DNA of 26,310 bases from Bradyrhizobium sp. CCH5-F6 (GCF_001556045.1 NZ_LSIC01000006.1:1-26310), one strand, 5' to 3'; shown: positions 1 to 6,916, numbered from the stretch's first letter. A program made the numbers and translations. The notes: generated by a model not told the origin, from the letters alone.

Positions 1-42
1 GGCTATGGTGGCCCTGCACGCGGCGACTACCGTAGGTATTGA
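1..42 (+). CDS. C-terminal end of an upstream gene (partial)
   Basis: The first 42 bases read in frame 1 as a glycine- and arginine-rich tail ending GDYRRY and then TGA at 40-42. A perfect 10-bp hairpin follows 23 bases later, as expected at a gene end. The rest of the gene lies outside the window, so no function can be given. Such tails occur in small secreted or RNA-binding proteins, but this is only suggestive. The call rests on the open frame up to the window edge and the hairpin behind it. Confidence 0.4.
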   Translation, partial: GYGGPARGDYRRY

Positions 43-65
43 GCCAACCCGGCACGAGCTCGCAC

Positions 66-90
66 CGGCCCGCGCCCATCGCGCGGGCCG
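66..90 (+). terminator. Hairpin, probable terminator of the upstream gene
   Basis: CGGCCCGCGC at 66-75 pairs perfectly with GCGCGGGCCG at 81-90 across a 5-base loop. The sequence after it (CATCTATTG) is only weakly T-rich, so intrinsic termination is plausible but not certain. It separates the gene ending at 42 from the minus-strand reading frame that ends at 94. Confidence 0.5.
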
Positions 91-93
91 CAT

Positions 94-237
94 CTATTGC
101 GACAGTGCCGGACAATCGCGCTGAATGGCTTCCCGCATCCAGCCGGCCTGGATCGCGCGGAACAGGATCTGCGCCGTCCTGAGATCGTCGGCCTTCATGC
201 AGAGATCGACGATGCGGCCCACGGCGTCGTCGCGCAC
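94..237 (-). CDS. Small hypothetical protein, possible 47-aa frame downstream of the FAD oxidase
   Basis: On the minus strand a frame from GTG at 237 to TAG at 94-96 encodes 47 residues (VRDDAVGRIVDLCMKADD... ending CPALSQ). Almost all codons end in G or C, as in genuine genes here, and the peptide looks helical and well mixed. No clear Shine-Dalgarno sequence precedes the GTG, and the frame has no ATG upstream before a stop inside the preceding gene. An ATG at 269 in another frame (MEIAMKMSADL) would join it only through a one-base frameshift near 240, so it could also be a decayed or frameshifted gene. It follows the FAD oxidase on the same strand by about 60 bases. No family was recognised. 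Confidence 0.3.
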   Translation of the reverse strand: MRDDAVGRIVDLCMKADDLRTAQILFRAIQAGWMREAIQRDCPALSQ

Positions 238-296
238 AGATCGGCGGACATCTTCATCGCGATTTCCATGGCGACCCGGGCGGCTGGCGCCGCGCG

Positions 297-1721
297 CTAC
301 GCCTCCGGCACGATCTTGCCCGGATTGAAGATGTTGAGCGGATCAAGCGCCTTCTTCAGCGCCCGCATCGCATCGAGCGCCTCGGGGCCGAGCTCGGCCT
401 TGAGATATTTCTGCTTGCCCTGGCCGATGCCGTGCTCGCCGGTGCAGGTGCCGTCCATCGCCTGCGCGCGCTCGACCAGGCGATGCATGAACTCCTCGCC
501 GCGAGCCATCTCGTCGGGATCGTTGGTATCGCAGACCAGCGAGCAGTGGAAATTGCCGTCGCCGACATGGCCGACGATCGGCGACAGCAGGTTAAGGCGC
601 TTGAGATCCTCCTCGGTCTCGCTGACGCAATCGGCGAGCCGCGAGATCGGCACGCAGACGTCGGTCGCGACGACGCCGATGCTGTCACCGGGACGCAGCG
701 CCTTCACCGACCAATAGGCATCGTGCCGCGCCTGCCAGAGCTTTGTGCGATCCTCGGGCTTGGTGGTCCAGGAGAAATCGCCGCCACCGCAATCTTTTGC
801 GATCTCGCCGAACGCCTTGGACTGCTCGCCGACCTCGATCTCGCTGCCGTGGAATTCCATCAGGAGCAGCGGCGTCTCCGGGAGCGTCAATTTCGAATAG
901 GCGTTGCAGGCCTTCACCTGCGCCGCATTGAGCAGCTCGATGCGCGCCACGGGAATACCGGTCTGAATCGCCAGGATGACGGCCTGGCAGGCGCCATGCA
1001 CGGTCTCGAACGACACCGCGCCCGCCGCGATCGTCTCGGGGATGCCGCGCAGGCGGATGGTCAATTCCGAGATGATGCCGAGCGTGCCCTCGGCGCCGAC
1101 GAACAGATGCGTGAGATCGTAGCCGGCCGACGACTTCTTGGCGCGCGTGCCGGTCGTGATGATCTCGCCATCGCCGCGCACGACCTTCAGCGCCAGCACG
1201 CTGTCGCGCATGGTGCCATAGCGCACGGCATTGGTACCGGAGGCGCGCGTCGAGGCCATGCCGCCGAGCGAAGCGTCCGCGCCGGGATCGATCGGGAAGA
1301 ACAGGCCCTGGTCGCGCAGATGCTCGTTCAGCGCCTTGCGGGTGACGCCGGGCTGGATCACGCAGTCGAGGTCCTCGGCATGCACCGCCAGCACCTTGTT
1401 CATGTCGCGCAGGTCGATCGAGATGCCGCCCGCGGGCGCGTTGACCTGGCCCTCGAGCGAGGTGCCGGTGCCGAAGGGAATGACCGGCACGCGATTTTTC
1501 GCGCAGATCCGCACCACGTCCTGGATGTCGGCGGTCTCCTGCGCCATCACCACGCCATCCGGCGGCTGGTTGGGGATCCATGTGGTGGTATGGCCATGCT
1601 GCTCGCGCACGGCTTGCGAGGTGATGAGGCGGTTGCCGAAGCGCGCGGCAAGCTGCTCCAGCGCGCTCGCGAGGGCTTTCGGCTCCGGCCGCGGCGGATT
1701 ATTGGTGATGGTCGTCCCCAC
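297..1721 (-). CDS. FAD-linked oxidase, D-lactate dehydrogenase (cytochrome) / glycolate oxidase GlcD type
   Basis: The 474-aa protein matches the FAD-binding PCMH plus FAD-oxidase C-terminal family, which oxidises D-2-hydroxy acids such as D-lactate or glycolate and passes electrons to the respiratory chain. Visible motifs are the FAD phosphate-binding stretch PFGTGTSLEG (about residues 82-91), HVGDGNFHC (from about 385) and the C-terminal GTCTGEHGIGQGK (from about 424), which resembles eukaryotic and bacterial D-lactate dehydrogenases. I chose the GTG at 1721 because GGGAGGAA lies five bases upstream; the ATG at 1751 has no such site. There is no signal peptide. The gene is divergent from the thioesterase at 1803, with an inverted repeat between them. 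The exact substrate cannot be read from the sequence. Confidence 0.88.
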   Translation of the reverse strand: MGTTITNNPPRPEPKALASALEQLAARFGNRLITSQAVREQHGHTTTWIPNQPPDGVVMAQETADIQDVVRICAKNRVPVIPFGTGTSLEGQVNAPAGGISIDLRDMNKVLAVHAEDLDCVIQPGVTRKALNEHLRDQGLFFPIDPGADASLGGMASTRASGTNAVRYGTMRDSVLALKVVRGDGEIITTGTRAKKSSAGYDLTHLFVGAEGTLGIISELTIRLRGIPETIAAGAVSFETVHGACQAVILAIQTGIPVARIELLNAAQVKACNAYSKLTLPETPLLLMEFHGSEIEVGEQSKAFGEIAKDCGGGDFSWTTKPEDRTKLWQARHDAYWSVKALRPGDSIGVVATDVCVPISRLADCVSETEEDLKRLNLLSPIVGHVGDGNFHCSLVCDTNDPDEMARGEEFMHRLVERAQAMDGTCTGEHGIGQGKQKYLKAELGPEALDAMRALKKALDPLNIFNPGKIVPEA

Positions 1722-1762
1722 GGATTCCTCCCGAAAGAAGAACCGTGGCAAAGGATATAAAA

Positions 1763-1783
1763 CCGGTCAAGTCAAGCGACCGG
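1763..1783. promoter_or_regulatory. Inverted repeat between divergent genes, possible operator
   Basis: CCGGTC at 1763-1768 and GACCGG at 1778-1783 form a 6-bp inverted repeat with a 9-base spacer, inside the 81-bp gap between the FAD oxidase (-) and the thioesterase (+). The spacer holds a tandem GTCAA. On the minus strand an AT-rich TTATAT lies just downstream and could be a -10 element. This is the layout of an operator serving divergent promoters, but no regulator gene is adjacent. Confidence 0.3.
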
Positions 1784-1802
1784 ACGCATAACAGGAAGAA
1801 AC

Positions 1803-2309
1803 ATGCCGGAGACCGCCGCCTCAGCGCCCAAAGCCGAGCCGTTCCGTGCCTCGATCATGCAGATCGAGCCGCAATGGATCGACTATAACGGCCATCTCAA
1901 CATGGCCTATTACAACGTGATGTTCGACCGGGCGATCGACCAGATGTGGCTCGAGCTCGGGATCGGACCGACCTACATGAAGGAGCGCGGCGGCTCGACC
2001 TTCACCGCCGAATGCCATGTGCGGTATTTGCGCGAGATTCATCTCGGCGATCCCGTGCAGGTTTTTGTCTGGCTGCTCGAGGCCGACGACAAGCGGCTGC
2101 ACACGTTCGAGGAGATGCGGCACGCAAGCGAAGGCTGGCTATCGGCGACGTCCGAGAACATGTCACTGCACATGGACATGACGTCGCGGCGCGTTGCGCC
2201 GTTTCCGGCCGATATTCGCGAGCGCATCGCTGCGGTGACCAAGGCCCACAGCGCCGTGCCGCGACCCGAGGGCATCGGCCGAAACGTGGCGATGCCCTCG
2301 CGGAAATAA
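1803..2309 (+). CDS. Thioesterase of the hotdog (4-hydroxybenzoyl-CoA thioesterase-like) fold
   Basis: The 168-aa protein carries the hotdog-thioesterase signature IDYNGHLNMAYYNVMFDRA (about residues 24-42), in which the Asn-Gly-His-Leu-Asn segment corresponds to the catalytic helix of the 4HBT family. It resembles the thioesterases associated with carnitine 3-dehydrogenase, which hydrolyse short acyl- or betainyl-CoA esters; that substrate is inference. The ATG at 1803 follows AGGAAGAA at a suitable distance. The protein is soluble, without a signal peptide. It is divergent from the FAD oxidase and ends 24 bases before a strong hairpin at 2334-2362. Confidence 0.8.
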   Translation: MPETAASAPKAEPFRASIMQIEPQWIDYNGHLNMAYYNVMFDRAIDQMWLELGIGPTYMKERGGSTFTAECHVRYLREIHLGDPVQVFVWLLEADDKRLHTFEEMRHASEGWLSATSENMSLHMDMTSRRVAPFPADIRERIAAVTKAHSAVPRPEGIGRNVAMPSRK

Positions 2310-2333
2310 CAATTCGGATCCGCCTGCTCGTGG

Positions 2334-2362
2334 TTCACCTCTCCCCGTCGGGGAGAGGTGAA
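2334..2362. terminator. 13-bp perfect hairpin between convergent genes; solo repeat module
   Basis: TTCACCTCTCCCC at 2334-2346 pairs perfectly with GGGGAGAGGTGAA at 2350-2362 around GTC. It lies between the thioesterase stop (2309) and the DUF1328 stop (2372), which converge, so it could terminate both transcripts. No T-run follows on either strand. The same stem sequence forms the first hairpin of the element inside the helicase gene (3618-3643). Confidence 0.55.
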
Positions 2363-2371
2363 CACGCTTCG

Positions 2372-2545
2372 CTATATCCTTGTGCGGCCGCGCGCCAAAC
2401 CGACCACGGCCGAGACAAGGAACAGGACGATCGCGATGAAGAAGATGATCTTGGCGATCTCGATCGAAGCGCCGGCGATGCCGCCAAAACCCAGGATACC
2501 GGCGATCAGTGCGATAACCAGAAACGTCACAACCCAGCCAAACAT
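2372..2545 (-). CDS. DUF1328 (UPF0391) small membrane protein
   Basis: This 57-aa peptide starts MFGWVVTFLVIALIAGILGF and has a second hydrophobic segment around IIFFIAIVLFLVSAVVGLA. The two short membrane helices and the Gly/Ala-rich link match the DUF1328/YtjA family of small inner-membrane proteins. The ATG at 2545 is preceded by GAGG at 8 bases. An open frame extends upstream to 2641, but that part is basic, low-complexity and unlike the family. Function is unknown; members are often stress-induced. A GGAAC box at 2634-2630 on this strand is a possible general-stress promoter element. Confidence 0.8.
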   Translation of the reverse strand: MFGWVVTFLVIALIAGILGFGGIAGASIEIAKIIFFIAIVLFLVSAVVGLARGRTRI

Positions 2546-2608
2546 GGTCAAACCCTCGTCTTGATGTGTCTTGCGTCCGGCGCGGCGAGCCGCGCCACCT
2601 GCCGAGAC

Positions 2609-2634
2609 AATCTCGCGGCGGGAACGATTGTTCC
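2609..2634 (-). promoter_or_regulatory. Possible EcfG-type promoter upstream of the DUF1328 gene
   Basis: Read on the minus strand, GGAAC (2634-2630) is followed after 17 bases by GATT (2612-2609). The alphaproteobacterial general-stress sigma factor EcfG recognises GGAAC with a GTT-containing -10 about 16-17 bases later, so the -35 matches fully and the -10 only partly. GGAAC is also one arm of the palindrome GGAACGATTGTTCC at 2621-2634, which could instead be an operator. Confidence 0.25.
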
Positions 2635-2780
2635 GCCCCACTCAGGCGTGAAATTCGCAGCTTTCGCCGGAACAATGCGGCCTGCCGCGCACGTGGAAAA
2701 CCCTGTCCCGGCGCCCCATATGGGACCAATCCCTGTTAGAAGGCTCCCTTCCGCCACCCCGCGGTGCCATCGTGGGGCCC

Positions 2781-5348
2781 ATGATTCGCATGACCGAGCC
2801 GAGCAAGATCACGTCCCAGAATGTCCCCGACCACCAGCCCGCAGCCGGCGGCATCGCCGCGCGTGCGCGTGCCTCGGTGGGGCCGAAATACCTCTCTGGG
2901 CTCAATCCGGAGCAGCGGGAGGCCGTGGAGACGCTGGACGGCCCGGTTCTCGTGCTGGCCGGCGCCGGCACCGGCAAGACGCGCGTGCTGACCACTCGCA
3001 TCGCCCATATCCTGAGCCAGGGCCGCGCCCGTCCCGCCGAGATCCTGTCGGTGACCTTCACCAACAAGGCCGCGCGCGAGATGAAGCACCGGCTCGGCCA
3101 GATGCTCGGCCACGCCGTGGAAGGCATGCCGTGGCTCGGCACCTTCCACTCCATCGGCGGCCGCATCCTGCGTTTCCATGCCGAGCTGGCGCAGCTCAAG
3201 TCGAACTTCACCGTGCTCGACGTCGACGACCAGGTGCGGCTCTTGAAGCAACTCCTGCAGGCCGAGAACATCGACGACAAGCGCTGGCCTGCCCGCATGC
3301 TGGCCGGCCTGATCGATGGCTGGAAGAACCGCGGACTGATGCCGTCGCAGGTGCCATCGGGCGAGGCTGCCGTCTTCGCCAACGGCAAGGGCGGCAAGCT
3401 CTATGCGAGCTACCAGGAGCGGCTGAAGATCCTGAACGCGGCCGATTTCGGCGATCTCTTGCTCGAGAACATCCGGATCTTCCGCGAGCACCCGGATATC
3501 CTGCGGCAGTACCAGCTGCGCTTCAAATACATCCTGGTGGACGAGTATCAGGACACTAACGTCGCACAATATCTGTGGCTGCGACTGCTCTCGCAGGCGC
3601 CGGCGGCTTCTTCCTTCACCTCTCCCCGCCTACGGGGAGAGGTCGCATCGCAAAGCGATGCGGGTGAGGGGGACTCTCCAAGCACCGAGCTCGTGGAGAG
3701 TCCCCCTCACCCCGCAAGCGAGGCGAGGGAGCAGACGCCCCACGTCAAAAACATCTGCTGCGTCGGTGACGACGACCAGTCGATCTACGGCTGGCGCGGC
3801 GCCGAGGTCGACAACATCCTGCGCTTCGAGCACGATTTCCCCGGGGCCAAGGTCATTCGCCTGGAGCGCAACTACCGCTCGACCGGCCACATCCTCGCGG
3901 CCGCCTCGCATTTGATCGCGCACAATGAAGGCCGGCTCGGCAAGACGCTGCGCACCGAGGACCAGGACGGCGAGAAGGTCACGGTGACCGGCTCCTGGGA
4001 TTCGGAAGAGGAAGCGCGCGGCATCGGCGAGGAGATCGAGCAGCTGCAGCGCCAGGGCGAGAAGCTCAACGAGATCGCAATCCTGGTGCGCGCCTCCTAC
4101 CAGATGCGCGAGTTCGAAGACCGCTTCGTCACACTCGGCCTGCCCTATCGCGTCATCGGCGGCCCGCGCTTCTACGAGCGCGCCGAGATCCGCGACGCGC
4201 TGGCTTACTTGCGCGTCATCAATTCGCCGGCCGACGACCTCGCCTTCGAGCGCATCGTCAATACGCCCAAGCGCGGCCTCGGCGATGCCACCGTGCAGAT
4301 GCTGCACGACCACGCCCGCAAGCGCCGCATTCCCTTGTTCGAAGCCGCGCGCGCGGTGGTCGAGACCGACGAGCTGAAGCCAAAGGCGCGCGGCTCCTTG
4401 CGCGATCTCATCACCCAGTTCGATCGCTGGCGCGCCCAGCGCGAGGTCACTGCGCATACCGATCTCGCCCAGATCGTGCTCGACGAGAGCGGCTACACCG
4501 AGATGTGGCAGAAGGACCGTTCGGCGGACGCGGCCGGCCGGCTGGAGAACCTGAAAGAACTCGTGCGTTCGATGGAGGAATTCGAGAACCTGCAAGGGTT
4601 CCTGGAGCACATCTCTCTCGTGATGGACCGCGAGGGCGGCGCCGAGGAGGACGCGGTGTCGCTGATGACGCTGCATTCGGCCAAGGGCCTCGAATTCGAC
4701 AACGTGTTCCTGCCGGGTTGGGAGGAAGGCCTGTTCCCGAGCCAGCGCACGCTGGACGAACAGGGCCGCGCTGGCCTCGAGGAGGAGCGCCGGCTCGGCC
4801 ATGTCGGCCTGACCCGCGCGCGCCGCCGCGCAAAGATCTATTTCGCGACCAACCGGCGGATTCACGGCACCTGGTCGACCACGATCCCGTCGCGTTTCCT
4901 CGACGAATTGCCGGCGGCCAATGTCGAGATCACGGAATCCAAGGGCGGCTCGGCCTGGGGCGGCACCGGCGGCTACGGCGCCTCGCGCTTCGACGACATG
5001 GAAGCGTTCGGCTCCAGCTATTCGACGCCGGGCTGGCAGCGCGCGCAGGCCAACCGCAACCGCGGCGGCCAAGGCGGCCGCAATGGCGGGGCCGCCTCGT
5101 TTTCCTCCGCGTCGTCCTCACCCGATTTCGGCAGCTTCTCCTCGCGCCGCCGCGGCCCTCTGACGATCGAGGGCGAGCTGGTCGCCAAATCCACCGGCAC
5201 GACCTCGGAGTTCTCGCTGGAAGACCGCGTGTTCCACCAGAAATTCGGCTATGGCCGCGTCACCAAGATCGACGGCAACAAGCTCACCATCGCCTTCGAC
5301 AAGGCCGGCGAGAAGAAGGTCGTGGACAGTTTCGTGCAGCGGGCGTGA
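2781..5348 (+). CDS. UvrD/PcrA-type superfamily 1 DNA helicase with a 46-residue in-frame repeat insertion
   Basis: The 855-aa protein is an ATP-dependent 3'-5' helicase for DNA repair and replication-transcription conflicts. Seen: Q motif LNPEQREAV (41-49), Walker A AGAGTGKT (60-67), motif Ia VTFTNKAAREMK, motif II DEYQDTN (254-260), motif III VGDDDQSIYGWRGA (328-341), motif IV LERNYRS, motif V LMTLHSAKGLEFDNVFLPG, motif VI EEERRLGHVGLTRA. After a Gly/Ser/Arg-rich linker (about 710-790) comes a C-terminal Tudor-like segment (EDRVFHQKFGYGRVTKIDG), as in PcrA that binds RNA polymerase. Between motifs II and III about 46 residues (273-318) derive from a palindromic DNA repeat. Start choice is uncertain: GTG 2772, ATG 2781 or ATG 2790. 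All catalytic motifs are intact, so the enzyme is probably active. Confidence 0.93.
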   Translation: MIRMTEPSKITSQNVPDHQPAAGGIAARARASVGPKYLSGLNPEQREAVETLDGPVLVLAGAGTGKTRVLTTRIAHILSQGRARPAEILSVTFTNKAAREMKHRLGQMLGHAVEGMPWLGTFHSIGGRILRFHAELAQLKSNFTVLDVDDQVRLLKQLLQAENIDDKRWPARMLAGLIDGWKNRGLMPSQVPSGEAAVFANGKGGKLYASYQERLKILNAADFGDLLLENIRIFREHPDILRQYQLRFKYILVDEYQDTNVAQYLWLRLLSQAPAASSFTSPRLRGEVASQSDAGEGDSPSTELVESPPHPASEAREQTPHVKNICCVGDDDQSIYGWRGAEVDNILRFEHDFPGAKVIRLERNYRSTGHILAAASHLIAHNEGRLGKTLRTEDQDGEKVTVTGSWDSEEEARGIGEEIEQLQRQGEKLNEIAILVRASYQMREFEDRFVTLGLPYRVIGGPRFYERAEIRDALAYLRVINSPADDLAFERIVNTPKRGLGDATVQMLHDHARKRRIPLFEAARAVVETDELKPKARGSLRDLITQFDRWRAQREVTAHTDLAQIVLDESGYTEMWQKDRSADAAGRLENLKELVRSMEEFENLQGFLEHISLVMDREGGAEEDAVSLMTLHSAKGLEFDNVFLPGWEEGLFPSQRTLDEQGRAGLEEERRLGHVGLTRARRRAKIYFATNRRIHGTWSTTIPSRFLDELPAANVEITESKGGSAWGGTGGYGASRFDDMEAFGSSYSTPGWQRAQANRNRGGQGGRNGGAASFSSASSSPDFGSFSSRRRGPLTIEGELVAKSTGTTSEFSLEDRVFHQKFGYGRVTKIDGNKLTIAFDKAGEKKVVDSFVQRA
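3593..3739 (+). repeat. Composite palindromic repeat inserted in frame within the helicase gene
   Basis: Three successive perfect hairpins are visible: an 11-bp stem at 3618-3628/3633-3643, an 8-bp stem at 3644-3651/3655-3662, and a 19-bp stem at 3662-3680/3694-3712 with a 13-base loop containing GAGCTC. The whole is flanked by GCAGGCGCC (3593-3601) and GCAGACGCC (3731-3739), an 8-of-9 direct repeat 138 bases (46 codons) apart. The encoded peptide (TSPRLRGEV..., ...ESPPHPASEAREQTP) is low in complexity and unlike any helicase segment. Parts of the element recur at 2334-2362 and 23859-23932. Confidence 0.85.
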
Positions 5349-5355
5349 GGCCTGC

Positions 5356-5643
5356 ATGGCTCATTACGTCGCCATCATCGAGGACGCCGGCCCGGACGAT
5401 CCCGTCAGCCTCTGGTTTCCCGACCTGCCCGGCTGTATCTCCGGCGGCGACGACGTCGAGGAGGCCCTGGAGAATGCGCCCGAGGCGCTCGCGTTCTATG
5501 CGCAGGAGCTGAGCACGGACGGCCGCCAGCTTCCCCCGCCGCGGACCCTGGACGAGCTCAAGGCCGATCCGGAGTTTGCCGACGATCTGGGGAAACACAC
5601 CGTGGCACTGATCGAATGGCCACCCCTCGACGCCGCCGAGTGA
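5356..5643 (+). CDS. HicB-like protein, no HicA partner visible
   Basis: The 95-aa protein begins MAHYVAIIED and carries WFPDLPGCISGGDDVEEALENA, the signature of the HicB N-terminal domain (a degraded RNase H-like fold) that neutralises HicA mRNA-interferase toxins. The C-terminus (about 60-95) is short and acidic and shows no helix-turn-helix or ribbon-helix-helix, so it probably does not bind DNA by itself. It starts 7 bases after the helicase stop and may be co-transcribed with it. No HicA-sized basic frame lies on either side, so it is an orphan. It may be a stand-alone regulator or a remnant. Confidence 0.8.
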   Translation: MAHYVAIIEDAGPDDPVSLWFPDLPGCISGGDDVEEALENAPEALAFYAQELSTDGRQLPPPRTLDELKADPEFADDLGKHTVALIEWPPLDAAE

Positions 5644-5695
5644 GGACTGTACGCCGCACTGGCCGGACTCTCGACGGTTCTCCCCCGAACGGCCC

Positions 5696-5723
5696 TTGAC
5701 CATCGCGAACTTCCCCGTATCAG
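5696..5723 (+). promoter_or_regulatory. Candidate sigma-70 promoter for the cysteine-rich/OmpA-like pair
   Basis: TTGACC (5696-5701, preceded by C, so a full match to the alphaproteobacterial CTTGAC) is followed after 16 bases by TATCAG (5718-5723), four of six matches to TATAAT. Transcription would start near 5729-5733, past the first possible ATG (5724) and almost on the second (5733). This favours the second ATG and suggests a leaderless or nearly leaderless mRNA. Confidence 0.45.
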
Positions 5724-5732
5724 ATGCACCTT

Positions 5733-6149
5733 ATGGTCCGGGGCTCCGTCACACTGATCGTGCTTGCATTGGGGATGCCGTCGCTTGCGGCGGCGCAGAC
5801 CGTGAGCTTTGGCGATTCGATCGGAAAGCTGGCGGCGAGTTGCGGCGCGGAAATCGTCGCCAATTGCCGCGGCGTGAATCCGGATTCGAGCCGGCTGAAG
5901 GAGTGCCTGTCGCGCAACCGCGACGTGCTGTCCCCGCAATGCGCGAGCGACTATTTCGGCGTGTTCGACGCCATCCAGAAGCGCGTCGCCGCGCGCGTCA
6001 CGGTGGCGAACGCCTGCCAGCGCGAGATCGTGAAGGTCTGCGGCGGCTCGACCAAGGAGACCAGCAAGTCGGTCCCCTGCCTGGTCTCGACGCCCAAGGG
6101 CATCAGCAACAATTGCCTGAAGGCCGTTGACGACGCGGGGTATCGCTGA
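5733..6149 (+). CDS. Exported cysteine-rich repeat protein
   Basis: A signal peptide (about residues 1-21, MVRGSVTLIVLALGMPSLAAA) precedes a mature part with eight cysteines arranged in pairs: SCGAEIVANC, ECLSRNRDVLSPQC, ACQREIVKVC and PCLVSTPKGISNNC. The spacing resembles the cysteine-rich GLG1/FGFR-type repeat found in many small periplasmic proteins of rhizobia. Disulphide bonding in the periplasm is likely; the role is unknown. I prefer ATG 5733 over ATG 5724 because 5724 abuts a likely -10 box; neither has a ribosome binding site. Its TGA overlaps the ATG of the next gene by one base (TGATG at 6147-6151), which implies translational coupling. Confidence 0.75.
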   Translation: MVRGSVTLIVLALGMPSLAAAQTVSFGDSIGKLAASCGAEIVANCRGVNPDSSRLKECLSRNRDVLSPQCASDYFGVFDAIQKRVAARVTVANACQREIVKVCGGSTKETSKSVPCLVSTPKGISNNCLKAVDDAGYR

Positions 6150-6817
6150 TGCGCGCGCGCAGGCTCTTCATTGCCGGAACGATCGTTGCGCTGGGGCTCG
6201 CTTTGCGTACGGGCGCCGCCGGCGCGCAGACGGCAGCGCCGACCCGCGACGACATCATCGGCAAGCTGAACCATTTCCAGGAAGCCGCCGAGGTCGATCT
6301 GCCCGCGCTGAAGCAGCAGGTGATGGAGCGCGCCAAGACCAGGATCAAGAACGATCCGGGACCGGTGAACCGGCCGCTGATCGCGCCTGAGCTCGCCAAG
6401 CTGCCGGCCTTCAACGTGCAGATCCAGTTCGACGCCGACACGCCGATCATCCAGCCGGCCTCCTACCAGACCGTCGGCCGGATCGCGGATGCGCTGGTTC
6501 ATTCCTCGCTGCTGCCCTACACCTTCCTGATCGTCGGCCACGTCGAATCCAATTCGAAGACGCGCGAAGCCAATGCGATCCTGAGCCAGCGGCGGGCCGA
6601 TGCGATCCGCGACGTGCTGGTGAACACGTTCAAGATCTCGACCAAGCGGCTGCATCCGATCGGCCTCGGCGAGGAGCAGTTTCTCGACCGGGCCAAGCCG
6701 ACCTCTGCCGTCAACGGCCAGTTGCAGATCCTGACCTACGCCAAGCTGCCGGAGGAGGCGCCGCGTCCGGCTGCGGCACCTGCGCCTGCGGCGAAAAAAC
6801 CCGCCAAGAAACGCTGA
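6149..6817 (+). CDS. OmpA-family C-terminal domain protein, exported
   Basis: The 222-aa protein has an N-terminal signal sequence (about 1-26, ending AAGAQ), a helical stretch (30-85) and an OmpA-like domain (about 95-200). The latter shows IQFDADTPIIQPAS, GHVES, LSQRRADAIRDVLV and GLGEEQF, the order expected of a peptidoglycan-associating OmpA_C fold. The usual GHTD acid is replaced by Glu and the NRRVE-type end reads NGQLQI, so diaminopimelate binding may be altered. The tail is Ala/Pro/Lys-rich. It is translationally coupled to the cysteine-rich protein, suggesting the two act together in the periplasm. No beta-barrel or lipobox is seen. Confidence 0.78.
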   Translation: MRARRLFIAGTIVALGLALRTGAAGAQTAAPTRDDIIGKLNHFQEAAEVDLPALKQQVMERAKTRIKNDPGPVNRPLIAPELAKLPAFNVQIQFDADTPIIQPASYQTVGRIADALVHSSLLPYTFLIVGHVESNSKTREANAILSQRRADAIRDVLVNTFKISTKRLHPIGLGEEQFLDRAKPTSAVNGQLQILTYAKLPEEAPRPAAAPAPAAKKPAKKR

Positions 6818-6916
6818 GCGAAACCGCTCCGCGACTGACGGAACCCTTTGAAGTGCAGACGTTTTGCGGGCTGCCGCAAGCGCGCAGATGTGGTTTTGCG
6901 CGACGCAAGCACCGGT

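Noticed and set aside
432..1760. A 442-codon open frame opposite the FAD oxidase
   Set aside because: Composition typical of a shadow frame (many Arg, Asp, His). The minus strand has the FAD-oxidase signatures and a strong ribosome binding site.
2621..2634. LexA (SOS) box before the helicase gene
   Set aside because: GAAC-N4-GTTC is the Gram-positive LexA pattern. Alphaproteobacterial LexA uses GTTC-N7-GTTC, which is not present here.
3615..3735. CRISPR array or attachment site as an explanation of the helicase repeats
   Set aside because: There are no evenly spaced identical repeats with unique spacers and no integrase or cas gene. The structure is a set of inverted, not direct, repeats.
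3630..5072. A 480-codon open frame antisense to the helicase
   Set aside because: No recognisable motif and low-complexity composition. The plus strand carries the ordered helicase motifs.
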